Assembly: GCF_040222955.1 (NCBI RefSeq)
Contig: NZ_JAVKCA010000007.1
Location: 558,001-622,000 of the forward strand
Reading direction: 5' to 3'
Length of the DNA: 64,000 nucleotides
Source of the DNA: Marinoscillum sp040222955
GTDB lineage: Bacteria; Bacteroidota; Bacteroidia; Cytophagales; Cyclobacteriaceae
The notes below the pieces were generated by a model. The model was not told the DNA's origin and did no database searches. It was given only the letters and a program-made list of their open reading frames with translations. Positions within the stretch are counted from its first letter, which is position 1, and each line of letters begins with the position of its first letter. The position numbers and the translations under genes were made by a program. This document shows positions 43,341 to 51,833 of the stretch, in pieces.

Positions 43341-45398
43341 TCAGGCTATGCCGGCACCATTCTCTGCGTCCTTATCCGGACTGACTGCCTTGAGAGAACC
43401 ATCTGCATTCTCGGCAAAGAGGAGCATGCCCTGAGACTCGATGCCCATGATCTTCCGTGGTGCCAGGTTAGACATCACCACCACTTTCTTGCCGACCATC
43501 TCCTCAGCGGTAAAGTGCTTAGCCACACCGCTTACTATGGTGCGCACATCCAGGCCAGTGTCTACGGTGAACTTCAACAGCTTATTAGACTTCTCCACCT
43601 TTTCGGCCGTCTTGATCTCTCCTACCCGCAGGTCCATTTTCATGAAGTCATCAAACACCACCTCGTCTTTGGCCGGAGCCACTTTGGGCGCCTCATTCGC
43701 TACCTCGTTTGCTTTCTTTGTATCCATTAGTTTTTGTACTTGTGCTTCTACTGTTTCGTCTTCTATTTTATCAAAAAGCAACACGCCTTCATTGATCTGC
43801 TGACCCTCGGCCAGCAGTCCCAGACCGCCAGCCATCGACCAGGCCACTTCCTTCTGGTTAAGCATCTTCCTCAGCTTATCTGAGGTGAAAGGCAGGAAAG
43901 GCTCAGACAAGATGGCCAGGCTGCCTGCCAGCTGCAGTGCGATGTTCATGATGGTCTCCACCCTGCTCTTGTCTGTTTTGATTAGCTTCCAGGGCTCTGT
44001 GTCAGCCAGGTACTTATTCCCCTCGCGGGCCAGGTCCATCAGGTGGGTGGAGGCCTCTCTAAACCTGAACTGTTCCAGCGACTTCTCTATCCGCTCAGGA
44101 TAGGTCTTAATGGCAGCGATGACTTCTTCATCGCGCTCGGTGAGCGCATTGCGTGAAGGGATCTTACCTTCAAAATACTTGTGAGTGAGCACTACTGCCC
44201 GGTTGATGAAGTTACCAAAAATGGCCACCAGTTCACTGTTGTTACGGGTCTGGAAGTCCTTCCAGGTGAAGTCATTGTCTTTGGTCTCCGGTGCATTGGC
44301 CGTAAGGACATATCTCAGCACATCCTGCTTGTCAGGAAATTCTTCCAGGTACTCATGCAGCCACACCGCCCAGTTTCTGGAAGTGGAAATCTTGTTGGAC
44401 TCCAGGTTCAGAAATTCGTTGGCCGGCACATTGTCTGGCAGTATATAGTCTCCGTCGGCTTTCAGCAATGCCGGGAATATCACACAGTGAAATACGATGT
44501 TGTCTTTGCCAATAAAGTGAATCAACCGGGTGTCCTCAGACTTCCAGTAATCCTCCCAGTTTTTCCCTGCCGACGCAGCCCAGTCTTTGGTGGCTGAGAT
44601 GTACCCAATGGGGGCATCAAACCATACATAGAGCACCTTCCCTTCTGCGCCTTCCACAGGCACAGGAATGCCCCAGTCCAGGTCGCGCGTCATTGGCCTT
44701 GGTCGCAGGCCATTGTCCAGCCAGCTTTTGCACTGACCCGCCACATTGGGTTTCCACTCCGGGTGCTCCTCCACGATCCAGTGTCTCAGCCATTCCTCAT
44801 ACTGATCCAGCGGAAAATACCAGTGTTTGGTTTCCTTCATCACCGGCGATTCACCACTGAGCATCGATTTGGGATTGATGAGCTCAGCCGGGCTCAATGT
44901 GGAGCCGCAGTTCTCACACTGATCGCCATAAGCTTCCGGAAAGCTACAAGTGGGGCAAGTGCCTTTGATGTATCGGTCTGCCAAAAATTGTTTGGCTGTG
45001 GGATCATAGAACTGCTCAGAGGACTGCTCCACAAATTTCCCATGGTCATTCAGTTTCCTGAAGAAATCCGAAGCTGTTTTGTGATGTGTAGGTGAGCTGG
45101 TGCGAGAGTAGATATCGAAGCTAATCCCAAATTGCTCAAAGGATTTTTTGATCTGCTCATGATACTTGTCCACCACCTGCTGAGGAGTCACCCCCTCCTT
45201 GCGGGCTCTGAGCTCTATGGCCACTCCGTGCTCATCAGAGCCACAAATGAAAGCCACATCCCGACCTTTCAACCTCAAAAAGCGCGCATAAATATCCGCT
45301 GGCACATACACCCCTGCGAGGTGACCAATGTGCACCGGACCATTGGCATAAGGCAGCGCCGAGGTGATTGTATATCTTTTAAATTCTTTGTTTGACAT
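43341..45398 (-). CDS. metG: Methionyl-tRNA synthetase
   Basis: This class I aminoacyl-tRNA synthetase of about 685 residues charges tRNA-Met with methionine in the cytoplasm. It shows the HIGH signature (YANGPVHIGHLAGVY), zinc-binding CPTCSFPEAYGDQCENCG (E. coli-like knuckle), and the KMSKS-equivalent KISTSRNWAVW. An anticodon-binding helical domain follows, then a C-terminal EMAP/Trbp111-like tRNA-binding OB domain (FDDFMKMDLRVGEIKTAEKV ... GMLLFA). ATG 45398 (MSNKEFKRYTITSALPYANG) is chosen because the frame's upstream start would overlap the predicted -7 element. It is transcribed divergently from the M61 peptidase gene. Confidence 0.97.
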   Translation of the reverse strand: MSNKEFKRYTITSALPYANGPVHIGHLAGVYVPADIYARFLRLKGRDVAFICGSDEHGVAIELRARKEGVTPQQVVDKYHEQIKKSFEQFGISFDIYSRTSSPTHHKTASDFFRKLNDHGKFVEQSSEQFYDPTAKQFLADRYIKGTCPTCSFPEAYGDQCENCGSTLSPAELINPKSMLSGESPVMKETKHWYFPLDQYEEWLRHWIVEEHPEWKPNVAGQCKSWLDNGLRPRPMTRDLDWGIPVPVEGAEGKVLYVWFDAPIGYISATKDWAASAGKNWEDYWKSEDTRLIHFIGKDNIVFHCVIFPALLKADGDYILPDNVPANEFLNLESNKISTSRNWAVWLHEYLEEFPDKQDVLRYVLTANAPETKDNDFTWKDFQTRNNSELVAIFGNFINRAVVLTHKYFEGKIPSRNALTERDEEVIAAIKTYPERIEKSLEQFRFREASTHLMDLAREGNKYLADTEPWKLIKTDKSRVETIMNIALQLAGSLAILSEPFLPFTSDKLRKMLNQKEVAWSMAGGLGLLAEGQQINEGVLLFDKIEDETVEAQVQKLMDTKKANEVANEAPKVAPAKDEVVFDDFMKMDLRVGEIKTAEKVEKSNKLLKFTVDTGLDVRTIVSGVAKHFTAEEMVGKKVVVMSNLAPRKIMGIESQGMLLFAENADGSLKAVSPDKDAENGAGIA

Positions 45399-45419
45399 GT
45401 TTGTTGGTAGAATTGACCG

Positions 45420-45427
45420 CAAATATA
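45420..45427 (-). promoter_or_regulatory. -7 element of metG promoter
   Basis: On the minus strand TATATTTG fits the Bacteroidota -7 consensus TAnnTTTG. It lies 21 bases upstream of the chosen metG ATG; a -33 TTTG is not obvious. Confidence 0.5.
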
Positions 45428-45588
45428 GAAAGATTCGAGAGGGAGCATAAGCTAAAACATGAATCCTTTGAGCCGGGATGCACTAAGCTACCATTTGTCA
45501 GTAGGCCCAACCATTGGAATAAAACATCCCTTTGAATGCTTCAAAAATTATATTTCTTTGCGGCACTCTAAAATCAAAAGAACAACAT

Positions 45589-47439
45589 ATGAAAAAGTCT
45601 GTGATAGCGGCGTTGATGCTACTGACGCTGAGCTGGTCATTTGCCCAGTCTGAAAAGTACAAAGTGGAGATAGACCTTACGGCCACTGCCAATGATCAGG
45701 TACCGGTGACCATCTACACCCCTGCATCGGATGCTGAGTATTTGGAATATCACATGGCCAAAGTGGTGCCCGGAACTTACAGCATATCCGATTTCGGAAG
45801 GTTCGTTTCCGATTTCAAAGCCTTTGACAAAGACGGAAACCCACTGCAGGTAGACACCCTCTCTATCAACAAATGGAAAATAGCCAACGGTGGCCAATTA
45901 CATAAAATCACCTATCTGGTAGATGACACCTGGGATGAATTTGATGGGTACGGAGACAACATCGTTTTTGAACCCGGCGGTACCAATATCAATGCCGAGG
46001 AGAAAGTTTTCGTGATGAATACTTTTGGTTTCATCGGTTATCTGGATGGGCTGAAGTTTTCTCCCTACGAAGTGAGTATCACCCATGGTGAAAATACTTT
46101 CGGTGCTACGGCATTAAGAAAGAAAACAGTGAGCACCAGTGAAGACCTATACTTTGCTGACGACTTCAATTTTCTGGCAGACGGGCCCATCATGTACAGT
46201 GTACCTGATACGATCTCCAGAAAAATCGCCAATGCCAACGTGCTGGTTTCTGTGTTTTCACCCAATAAGGCCCTCTCTGCTGCCGACGTGATGGATAAGA
46301 TCTATGACCTCATGCAGGCACAGAGTAAGTACCTGGGCGGGCAACTGCCAGTGGACAGGTATGCCTACCTCATTTACCTCAACGATGGGGGCACCCTGTC
46401 TGGTTCTATGGGTGCGCTGGAGCACAGCTACTCGTCTGTCTACTCACTGCCCGAAGCAGGTGCAGACCGGATCGGCCAGACAGTACGGGACGTAGCTGCT
46501 CATGAGTTTTTTCACATCGTCACTCCGTTGAATATCCACTCTAAGGAAATCGGTGAGTTTAACTACATAGAACCGGAGATGTCGAAACACCTGTGGCTAT
46601 ATGAAGGTGTCACAGAATACAGCTCTATGCATGTGCAGGTGAAGTACAACCTCTACGGCCCGGAGACATTCATGGAGGAGATTCAGGACAAACTCAGGAC
46701 TGCAGATCGATTCCCCAATGTTTCCTTCACGGAAATGAGTGAGCGCATACTGGAACCCGAATTCGAAAGAATGTACACCAACGTGTACTACAAAGGTGCC
46801 CTGATCGGAATGTGTCTCGACCTCTACCTTATCAAGTACTCCAATGGTGAAAAAGACCTGCAGTGGCTCATGAGAGAGCTGGCCAAAAAGTATGGCATGC
46901 AGGTGTCTTTTGATGATGACGAACTTTTTGGTGTGATAGAAGCCCTTACCTACCCCGAGGTGGGTGAGTTCCTTAGAACCTATGTAAGTGGCGACACGCC
47001 ATTGCCTATCGCTGAAGTACTCAGCTGGGCTGGCATAGAATACATTGCTGAGAAACCTGCCCGTGAGATCACCTTTGGGGACATTGGAATCACGCTCACT
47101 GAGGACAGAGAAATTATGGTCGATGACCTTTCGGAGGCCAACGCTTTCGCCAAAGATCTTGGGTATGAGGAAGGCGATGTGATCACCGAGTTCAATGGTC
47201 AGGCTTTTGAACTGTCAGCCGTGCGCCAGATCATCAGCGACTTCAAAACCAACACCACTCCGGGCTCCAAGGTGACTGTGGTGGTCAGACGTGAAAAAAA
47301 TGGCAAAGTGAAAAGTAAGAAACTCAAAGCCAAAGCACTGGAAATCGAAAAGATGGATCAGCACTTCCTTGAATTCATGGAGGAGCCTACCGAAAGCCAG
47401 TACAAGGTTCTTCAATCCTGGATTGTGGCTGGTAAGTAA
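45589..47439 (+). CDS. M61 family metallopeptidase with PDZ domain
   Basis: About 616 residues from ATG 45589 (MKKSVIAALMLLTLSWSFAQ, clear signal peptide); an in-frame ATG 57 bases upstream adds a non-signal leader. The N-terminal beta domain is followed by the zinc-binding HEFFH motif (His305, Glu306, His309) with the downstream Glu in WLYEGVTEYSS, typical of the glycyl-aminopeptidase/M61 family. A PDZ-like C-terminal domain has TEFNGQAFELSAVRQIISDF-type wording. It is predicted to be periplasmic. It sits alone between metG and a strong terminator. Confidence 0.9.
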   Translation: MKKSVIAALMLLTLSWSFAQSEKYKVEIDLTATANDQVPVTIYTPASDAEYLEYHMAKVVPGTYSISDFGRFVSDFKAFDKDGNPLQVDTLSINKWKIANGGQLHKITYLVDDTWDEFDGYGDNIVFEPGGTNINAEEKVFVMNTFGFIGYLDGLKFSPYEVSITHGENTFGATALRKKTVSTSEDLYFADDFNFLADGPIMYSVPDTISRKIANANVLVSVFSPNKALSAADVMDKIYDLMQAQSKYLGGQLPVDRYAYLIYLNDGGTLSGSMGALEHSYSSVYSLPEAGADRIGQTVRDVAAHEFFHIVTPLNIHSKEIGEFNYIEPEMSKHLWLYEGVTEYSSMHVQVKYNLYGPETFMEEIQDKLRTADRFPNVSFTEMSERILEPEFERMYTNVYYKGALIGMCLDLYLIKYSNGEKDLQWLMRELAKKYGMQVSFDDDELFGVIEALTYPEVGEFLRTYVSGDTPLPIAEVLSWAGIEYIAEKPAREITFGDIGITLTEDREIMVDDLSEANAFAKDLGYEEGDVITEFNGQAFELSAVRQIISDFKTNTTPGSKVTVVVRREKNGKVKSKKLKAKALEIEKMDQHFLEFMEEPTESQYKVLQSWIVAGK

Positions 47440-47455
47440 TCGAAATCAGCTAATC

Positions 47456-47497
47456 AAAAAAGGGGAACATGAAAGCTTTTCATGTTCCCCTTTTTTT
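47456..47497. terminator. Strong bidirectional terminator
   Basis: A long stem pairs AAAAAAGGGGAACATGAAA with TTTCATGTTCCCCTTTTTT and continues into a T run. It lies between the M61 peptidase and the convergent lipoprotein gene and can serve both. Confidence 0.92.
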
Positions 47498-47503
47498 GTG
47501 GCC

Positions 47504-47965
47504 TTAGTTCTTATAGGTAAGCTCAATGCCTGAGCCATTCGACATATAGCCAACAGCACCTTCCCTATTTACTCTAAAGCGAATCACCAGCTCCTTTTCA
47601 TGATCCTGAAGGTAGCCGGCTATGTTTTCGGTCTTGCGGGTGTGCATCACATAACCTATCACAGACTCCACCCGGGTAAGTGGTATGGCCTGCTGACCGT
47701 TGATATCATAGAGCTCAGCCTCCAGTATATCCCCGCCTCTTGTGATCCTGACGGAGTAGTTCATGACGGCACTTTCTATGGGGAGTCCGGTCAGGTTCAC
47801 ATTGACGGGTGTACAATATACCCACTCAGTGGTGGAGTTGTACTCATCACAAAAGCAGTTGATAAATTCCGTACGTGGTCTGGGCATGTCATCCGCGGCA
47901 GGGCCGTCTATGGCACCGCAGGAAGTCAGGAAAATAAGCAGAAGGGCTGAGGTCGATGTTTTCAT
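47504..47965 (-). CDS. Lipoprotein of unknown function
   Basis: The 153-residue lipoprotein has a signal MKTSTSALLLIFLTSC with Cys16 followed by GAIDGPAADDMP. Three further cysteines lie in INCFCDEYNSTTEWVYCTP and could form a disulphide or bind a metal. The rest is strand-rich (VMNYSVRITRGGDILEAELYD; ELVIRFRVNREG) and ends IELTYKN. No family is recognised. It is predicted to be membrane-anchored on the outer membrane. It has its own terminator, shared with the convergent peptidase gene. Confidence 0.65.
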   Translation of the reverse strand: MKTSTSALLLIFLTSCGAIDGPAADDMPRPRTEFINCFCDEYNSTTEWVYCTPVNVNLTGLPIESAVMNYSVRITRGGDILEAELYDINGQQAIPLTRVESVIGYVMHTRKTENIAGYLQDHEKELVIRFRVNREGAVGYMSNGSGIELTYKN

Positions 47966-48048
47966 ACTGCCAGATATACGAATAGAACCCCCGGAGCAGA
48001 TTTTTTGTTCACACCCTCAGGTTTGGGTTTCGACTTTGACTGCTTGAT

Positions 48049-48288
48049 TCAGCTTGGGCGCAAATAGCGAACACCGCGGTAAGTCAGCAGAACTATGAAC
48101 ACCACCCATGGCGAACCATGCAGGACTAAGTCAAAATAATCCATTGGCTGCATTCCAACCGCTCCGCCTAAAACCCATTGGATTTTTCCCCAAACATGAG
48201 GCTCCGGCACAAAGGGTGCCAGCCCCAATGTCAGGGACAAAAGGCCCGAGGTACGAAACAGCTGATTATTTTCAAGTATTTTTTTCAT
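48049..48288 (-). CDS. Small membrane protein, 79 residues
   Basis: The ATG at 48288 opens MKKILENNQLFRTSGLLSLT. Two hydrophobic stretches follow (residues ~15-30 and ~58-70, WVVFIVLLTYRG), separated by a polar/aromatic loop (PHVWGKIQWVLGG). It is divergent from the rhodanese gene, sharing a ~90-base upstream region. No family is recognised. It could be a small inner-membrane protein of the SPW or related type; that is a guess. Confidence 0.55.
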   Translation of the reverse strand: MKKILENNQLFRTSGLLSLTLGLAPFVPEPHVWGKIQWVLGGAVGMQPMDYFDLVLHGSPWVVFIVLLTYRGVRYLRPS

Positions 48289-48380
48289 TCGTCAAAGGTA
48301 AGTGAGTGGTGCAGGGGCTTAAGTAACCATTGTTACCAAACGTCATTCAGAGAGCCTATTCCTTTGCAATAAAAAACAAA

Positions 48381-48659
48381 ATGAATATTTCAGAACTTAT
48401 GGCTCAGGGAGCTACCGTAATAGATGTAAGAACACCAGGCGAGTTTCAGGGTGGAAACGTAGCAGGCTCCATCAACATCCCCCTTAATGAAATTCCACAG
48501 CGGATACAGGAAATCAAAGAAATAAAAGGCACCATTCTGCTCTGCTGCGCCAGTGGCAACCGCAGTGGTCAGGCGCAGAATTACCTGAGTCATCAAGGCG
48601 TGGATTGCGAAAACGCCGGCTCCTGGTTAGAGGTAAACAGGCTAAAAGCCATGGCCTGA
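48381..48659 (+). CDS. Rhodanese-like sulfurtransferase domain protein
   Basis: The 92-residue single-domain rhodanese starts at ATG 48381 (MNISELMAQGATVIDVRTPG); the frame upstream adds 17 unlikely residues. The active-site loop is CASGNR with catalytic Cys56 and Arg61, six residues long as in sulfurtransferases of this class. VRTPGEF and GGNVAGSINIPLNEI are the family's usual flanks. It is predicted to move sulfane sulfur in the cytoplasm. The nearby YeeE/YedE pair (50673-49700, minus strand) suggests a linked sulfur-handling role, although it is not in the same operon. Confidence 0.9.
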   Translation: MNISELMAQGATVIDVRTPGEFQGGNVAGSINIPLNEIPQRIQEIKEIKGTILLCCASGNRSGQAQNYLSHQGVDCENAGSWLEVNRLKAMA

Positions 48660-48673
48660 TGTTGATTGGAAAG

Positions 48674-48714
48674 GTGATCGGCTGGAAGATTTTTCAAATC
48701 TTCCAGCCGATCAC
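48674..48714. terminator. 19-bp hairpin between rhodanese and SDR genes
   Basis: A perfect 19-bp stem (48674-48692 with 48696-48714) has only a 3-base loop, TTC. It starts 14 bases after the rhodanese stop and abuts the stop codon of the convergent reductase gene. It lacks a long T run on either side, so it is probably a bidirectional hairpin barrier. Confidence 0.7.
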
Positions 48715-49644
48715 TCATTTTCCAAATTTCATCTTGCGCATGCCATTCAGGTAAGCCCACATCATCTTCAGCTTGGAACCTCCCTTTCTGGACATCTCCA
48801 TAGCATCCCATAGTTCCTCGGGCACCTGATCCAGCTGGTTCATTTCTCCGGCTCCTTTGAGCCACTCCCCACCATCTATGGTCACTACTTCACCATTCAC
48901 GTAGGCCGAATAATCTGACACCAGGTAAGCAGCCAGATTGGCCAACTCCTGATGCACACCTACTCTGCCCACAGGCACTTTGTTGGCCGGATCAAATTTC
49001 TCTTTCAGCCCTCCGGGCAGCAATCTGTCCCAGGCGCCCTTTGTGGGGAATGGTCCGGGTGCGATGGCATTGGCCCTGATGCCGTAGTGTGCCCACTCTA
49101 CTGCCAATGACCGGGTCATGGCCAGCACACCTGCTTTGGCACAAGCAGAAGGCACCACGTAGCCCGAGCCGGTCCAGGCATAGGTAGTCACTATACTCAG
49201 AATATTTCCAGGATGCTTGTCTGCTATCCAGTCCTTACCGAGGGCCAGCGTAAAGTTGTAGGAGCCTTTGAGCACGATATCCACTACCGTATCAAAAGCC
49301 CGGTGAGAAAGGCGCTCTGTGGGGCTGATAAAATTACCAGCGGCATTGTTGAGTAACACATCGATGTGTCCAAACCGGGCCTTTGAGTCTGCAATGGCTT
49401 TTTCCACCTGCTCATACTCACGTACATCGCAGGCCAGTGGAAGCACAGGATTTCCTGTCTGATCAGAGATCTCTTTGGCTGTTTGCTCTAACACATCCAG
49501 TTTTCTACTGGTGATGATAAGGTTGGCGCCCAACTCGGAAAAATAGGTCCCCATGGATTTACCCAATCCGGTACCCCCACCGGTTACGAGGATGGTTTTT
49601 CCTTTTAGTGCGCCCTCACGGAGCATGCCTTCTGTATATGTCAT
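48715..49644 (-). CDS. SDR oxidoreductase, DECR1-like 2,4-dienoyl-CoA reductase
   Basis: About 309 residues from ATG 49644 (MTYTEGMLREGALKGKTILV); the frame upstream is unlikely. It is an NADPH-binding short-chain dehydrogenase with TGGGTGLGKSMG and LLNNAAGNF. The catalytic region reads SIVTTYAWTGSGYVVPSACA followed by KAG. The usual YxxxK is replaced by S-x-x-x-K with an earlier Tyr, as in eukaryotic mitochondrial DECR1. The following PGP...TKGAWDRL and DYSAYVNGEVVTIDGGEWL segments also match that enzyme's wording. It is predicted to reduce 2,4-dienoyl-CoA in unsaturated fatty acid beta-oxidation. Monocistronic by context. Confidence 0.88.
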   Translation of the reverse strand: MTYTEGMLREGALKGKTILVTGGGTGLGKSMGTYFSELGANLIITSRKLDVLEQTAKEISDQTGNPVLPLACDVREYEQVEKAIADSKARFGHIDVLLNNAAGNFISPTERLSHRAFDTVVDIVLKGSYNFTLALGKDWIADKHPGNILSIVTTYAWTGSGYVVPSACAKAGVLAMTRSLAVEWAHYGIRANAIAPGPFPTKGAWDRLLPGGLKEKFDPANKVPVGRVGVHQELANLAAYLVSDYSAYVNGEVVTIDGGEWLKGAGEMNQLDQVPEELWDAMEMSRKGGSKLKMMWAYLNGMRKMKFGK

Positions 49645-49699
49645 ATCATTTTGGGTTTTGGTCTGTGAAAGATAACCAAAAATGATTGACACCAACCGC

Positions 49700-50116
49700 T
49701 TACCGCTGCGGAAGCTTATTCATCACCAGGCCATACACAAAGGTGCCCAGTACGGCCGCCAGAAAAACTACTCCAAAGGCCATAAATCCATTTCCAATCA
49801 GAATATAGATGGGACCCGGACATGCACCAGTCAGTGCCCAGCCCAGACCGAAAATGGTACCACCAATGAGCGGTGGCCAGAACCTTTTAGCCTTCTCCTG
49901 TATCACAATGGGATTGCCGGAGATATCCCTGATATTGAATCGCTTGATAACCTGAACGGCAATAATTCCCAATATGACGGCAGAGCCAATCACTCCGTAC
50001 ATATGAAACGACTCAAACCTGAACATTTCATAAATGCGATACCAGGAGATCACTTCTGCCTTGGTCAATACGATGCCAAAAAACACGCCTGCCAGTAAAA
50101 ATCTCAATCTGCTCAT
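49700..50116 (-). CDS. YeeE/YedE-like transporter, second half
   Basis: 139 residues from ATG 50116 (MSRLRFLLAGVFFGIVLTKA), which overlaps the stop of the first-half gene by ATGA. Four hydrophobic segments are seen. The conserved TGACPGPIY motif carries the half-site Cys of the DUF395/YeeE family; members of this kind (TsuA-type) import thiosulfate or other sulfur species, often through paired half-size subunits. The Cys in GACPGP is probably a sulfur relay residue. It is cytoplasmic-membrane located. The gene ends 56 bases before the reductase start. Confidence 0.85.
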   Translation of the reverse strand: MSRLRFLLAGVFFGIVLTKAEVISWYRIYEMFRFESFHMYGVIGSAVILGIIAVQVIKRFNIRDISGNPIVIQEKAKRFWPPLIGGTIFGLGWALTGACPGPIYILIGNGFMAFGVVFLAAVLGTFVYGLVMNKLPQR

Positions 50117-50673
50117 AGTAAACCAGGTAAAATCAGATGTGTAACAATGAGGCCGCCAATAAAGAAGCCAATCACGGCTACCAGCGATGGCCACTGGAGG
50201 TTGCTCAAACCACTGATGGCATGACCTGAGGTGCAGCCGTCGGCATAGCGGGTACCAAAGCCCACCATGAAACCACCCAGTACCATAAAGATGAGTCCCT
50301 GAGTGGTCAGCAGGTTTCCGAGATTAAAAATATCTCTGGGTAGAAACTCGGCACCAGCATTGTCTATACCGTATGCCTGCAAAGAAGCCACCGTTGCGGG
50401 ATTGAGCGCAATAGCCTGCTCTGGCGCCATAAAGGTGGAAGCTATGTACCCACCAATGATGGCCCCCGCAGCGAAAAAGAGATTCCAGGAGGCGGACTTC
50501 CAGTCGAACCGAAAAAAGTCACTCCACTTTCCCGCCCCTCCAATGGAACAAACAGTTTTAAGTGTAGAAGATATGCCGAAGCTTTTGCCAAACAAAAGCA
50601 TCAGTACCATCACCAGCGTGATCAATGGCCCGGCCACATACCAGGGCCAGGGTGCCGTTATCAATTCTTTCAT
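50113..50673 (-). CDS. YeeE/YedE-like transporter, first half
   Basis: The 186-residue YeeE/YedE (DUF395) protein has about five hydrophobic segments. The conserved RYADGCTSGHAISGLS motif carries the substrate-handling Cys. The N-terminal WPWYVAGPLITLVMVLMLLFG is the first helix. Together with the second half (ATGA overlap) it resembles a full-length YeeE split into two genes, a common arrangement in Bacteroidota. It is predicted to import thiosulfate or sulfide for sulfur assimilation; the rhodanese at 48381 may act on the same pool (inference). Confidence 0.87.
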   Translation of the reverse strand: MKELITAPWPWYVAGPLITLVMVLMLLFGKSFGISSTLKTVCSIGGAGKWSDFFRFDWKSASWNLFFAAGAIIGGYIASTFMAPEQAIALNPATVASLQAYGIDNAGAEFLPRDIFNLGNLLTTQGLIFMVLGGFMVGFGTRYADGCTSGHAISGLSNLQWPSLVAVIGFFIGGLIVTHLILPGLL

Positions 50674-50745
50674 AGATTTTTCAGATTCTTAATAATTCAG
50701 AACATCACTGGCGGGTGAAAAGATTTGCTAATGTAAAAATTAACC

Positions 50746-51831
50746 TCATAATTGTCGTCCTCCATCCATTTGAGCAATCCATTCTCGGATCAGGGAAATA
50801 CCTTCTTCATCTCTCATTTTGCGACCTACCTCCGGCATCATTACTCCTGGATCCAATGACTCAATGCGATGAACCAATATGGACTGATCCGGCTTCCCCG
50901 GCACAATGCCGTAGGTAAGACCTCCAGAACCTCTGCCTGCCGCCACTGGAGGCTTGTTGATGCCCAGTTTGTACTGATCGGTCTCGTTATAAGTCAGATA
51001 AAGTCCGGTGTTTTTGGCAGGCCCCTCCGCACGATGGCAGTGGGCGCAGTTGGTCTCCAGCCAGGCCCTGGCCCGGAGGTCGAGCGTGCCAGTGCGCTCA
51101 TCATCCCACACAGGAAGCTTTGGCCTGTGATCCCCACCGGGCAAACCGGAAAGCAGCCCCGCTTCTTCCCAATGATCCAGCTGATTCTCCACACCTGCCT
51201 CATAAGTGTAATCCCGGTTGAGCTGCCGGGCAGTGGGTCCGATGGGAGACATCTGGCCGGAGCGCTCATGGCAACTCTTGCACTGCACCAGGTTGGGTAC
51301 CGAATAGTTGACTCTTTTTAAAACCCCCGCCTCGTCCGTCCATGATATGGGTACAGTCTTTCCTGCTATTTCCAAAAAGGCTTCGGTCTGCTCTTCATTC
51401 CAGACATAGGTGAGTGCATTCCATCCCGGTGGCTCGTGAATCAGCAACCTTGTTTCTATGATCCTTCGCTCTCCATCTGATTCCCTTAAATCATTGGCAT
51501 AGTAAAAATTCTTAATCAAAATGGTCTCCACAGGGAAGCTCATCACCTCCGAAGAATCGTAGGTAGCCCTTGTACCATCTGGTACTTTCACGAATCTGGC
51601 CTTTTGCGCATAGTCAGAAAAAAGTGGCGCGTTGAGGTCATATGGAACCACTCCAAGTCCAGGTGAGAGCTCCTTTAGAGGCTCCAAAAACAGGCCCCAT
51701 TCGGAGAGTCTTTCAGGCTGATCCAGTCCTACTGTCCCTACCAGATTTACTTCCTCAATCACAGGCTTCTTGCGGGTGGAATCACAACCGAGAAAAGCCA
51801 TGATCAATAATAGAAAGATGATACCTTTCAT
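50746..51831 (-). CDS. Dihaem c-type cytochrome lipoprotein (TIGR03806-like)
   Basis: The mature lipoprotein has about 361 residues. ATG 51831 is used (MKGIIFLLLIMAFLGC, Cys followed by DSTRKK); an upstream TTG would start inside the preceding stop region. Two haem c attachment motifs are visible, C184-K-S-C187-H188 and C262-A-H-C265-H266. PELSPGLGVVPYDLNAPLF and GPTARQLNRDYTYEAG-type segments match the SO2930 cytochrome family. It should be exported and loaded with haem in the periplasm, then anchored. Its gene starts 2 bases after the beta-helix lipoprotein gene. The pair TIGR03805/TIGR03806 is known to travel together with unknown function. Confidence 0.9.
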   Translation of the reverse strand: MKGIIFLLLIMAFLGCDSTRKKPVIEEVNLVGTVGLDQPERLSEWGLFLEPLKELSPGLGVVPYDLNAPLFSDYAQKARFVKVPDGTRATYDSSEVMSFPVETILIKNFYYANDLRESDGERRIIETRLLIHEPPGWNALTYVWNEEQTEAFLEIAGKTVPISWTDEAGVLKRVNYSVPNLVQCKSCHERSGQMSPIGPTARQLNRDYTYEAGVENQLDHWEEAGLLSGLPGGDHRPKLPVWDDERTGTLDLRARAWLETNCAHCHRAEGPAKNTGLYLTYNETDQYKLGINKPPVAAGRGSGGLTYGIVPGKPDQSILVHRIESLDPGVMMPEVGRKMRDEEGISLIREWIAQMDGGRQL

Positions 51832-51833
51832 AT

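Noticed and set aside
45399..45588. SAM or T-box riboswitch upstream of metG
   Set aside because: The leader between the -7 element and the metG ATG is only about 20 bases, too short for a riboswitch.
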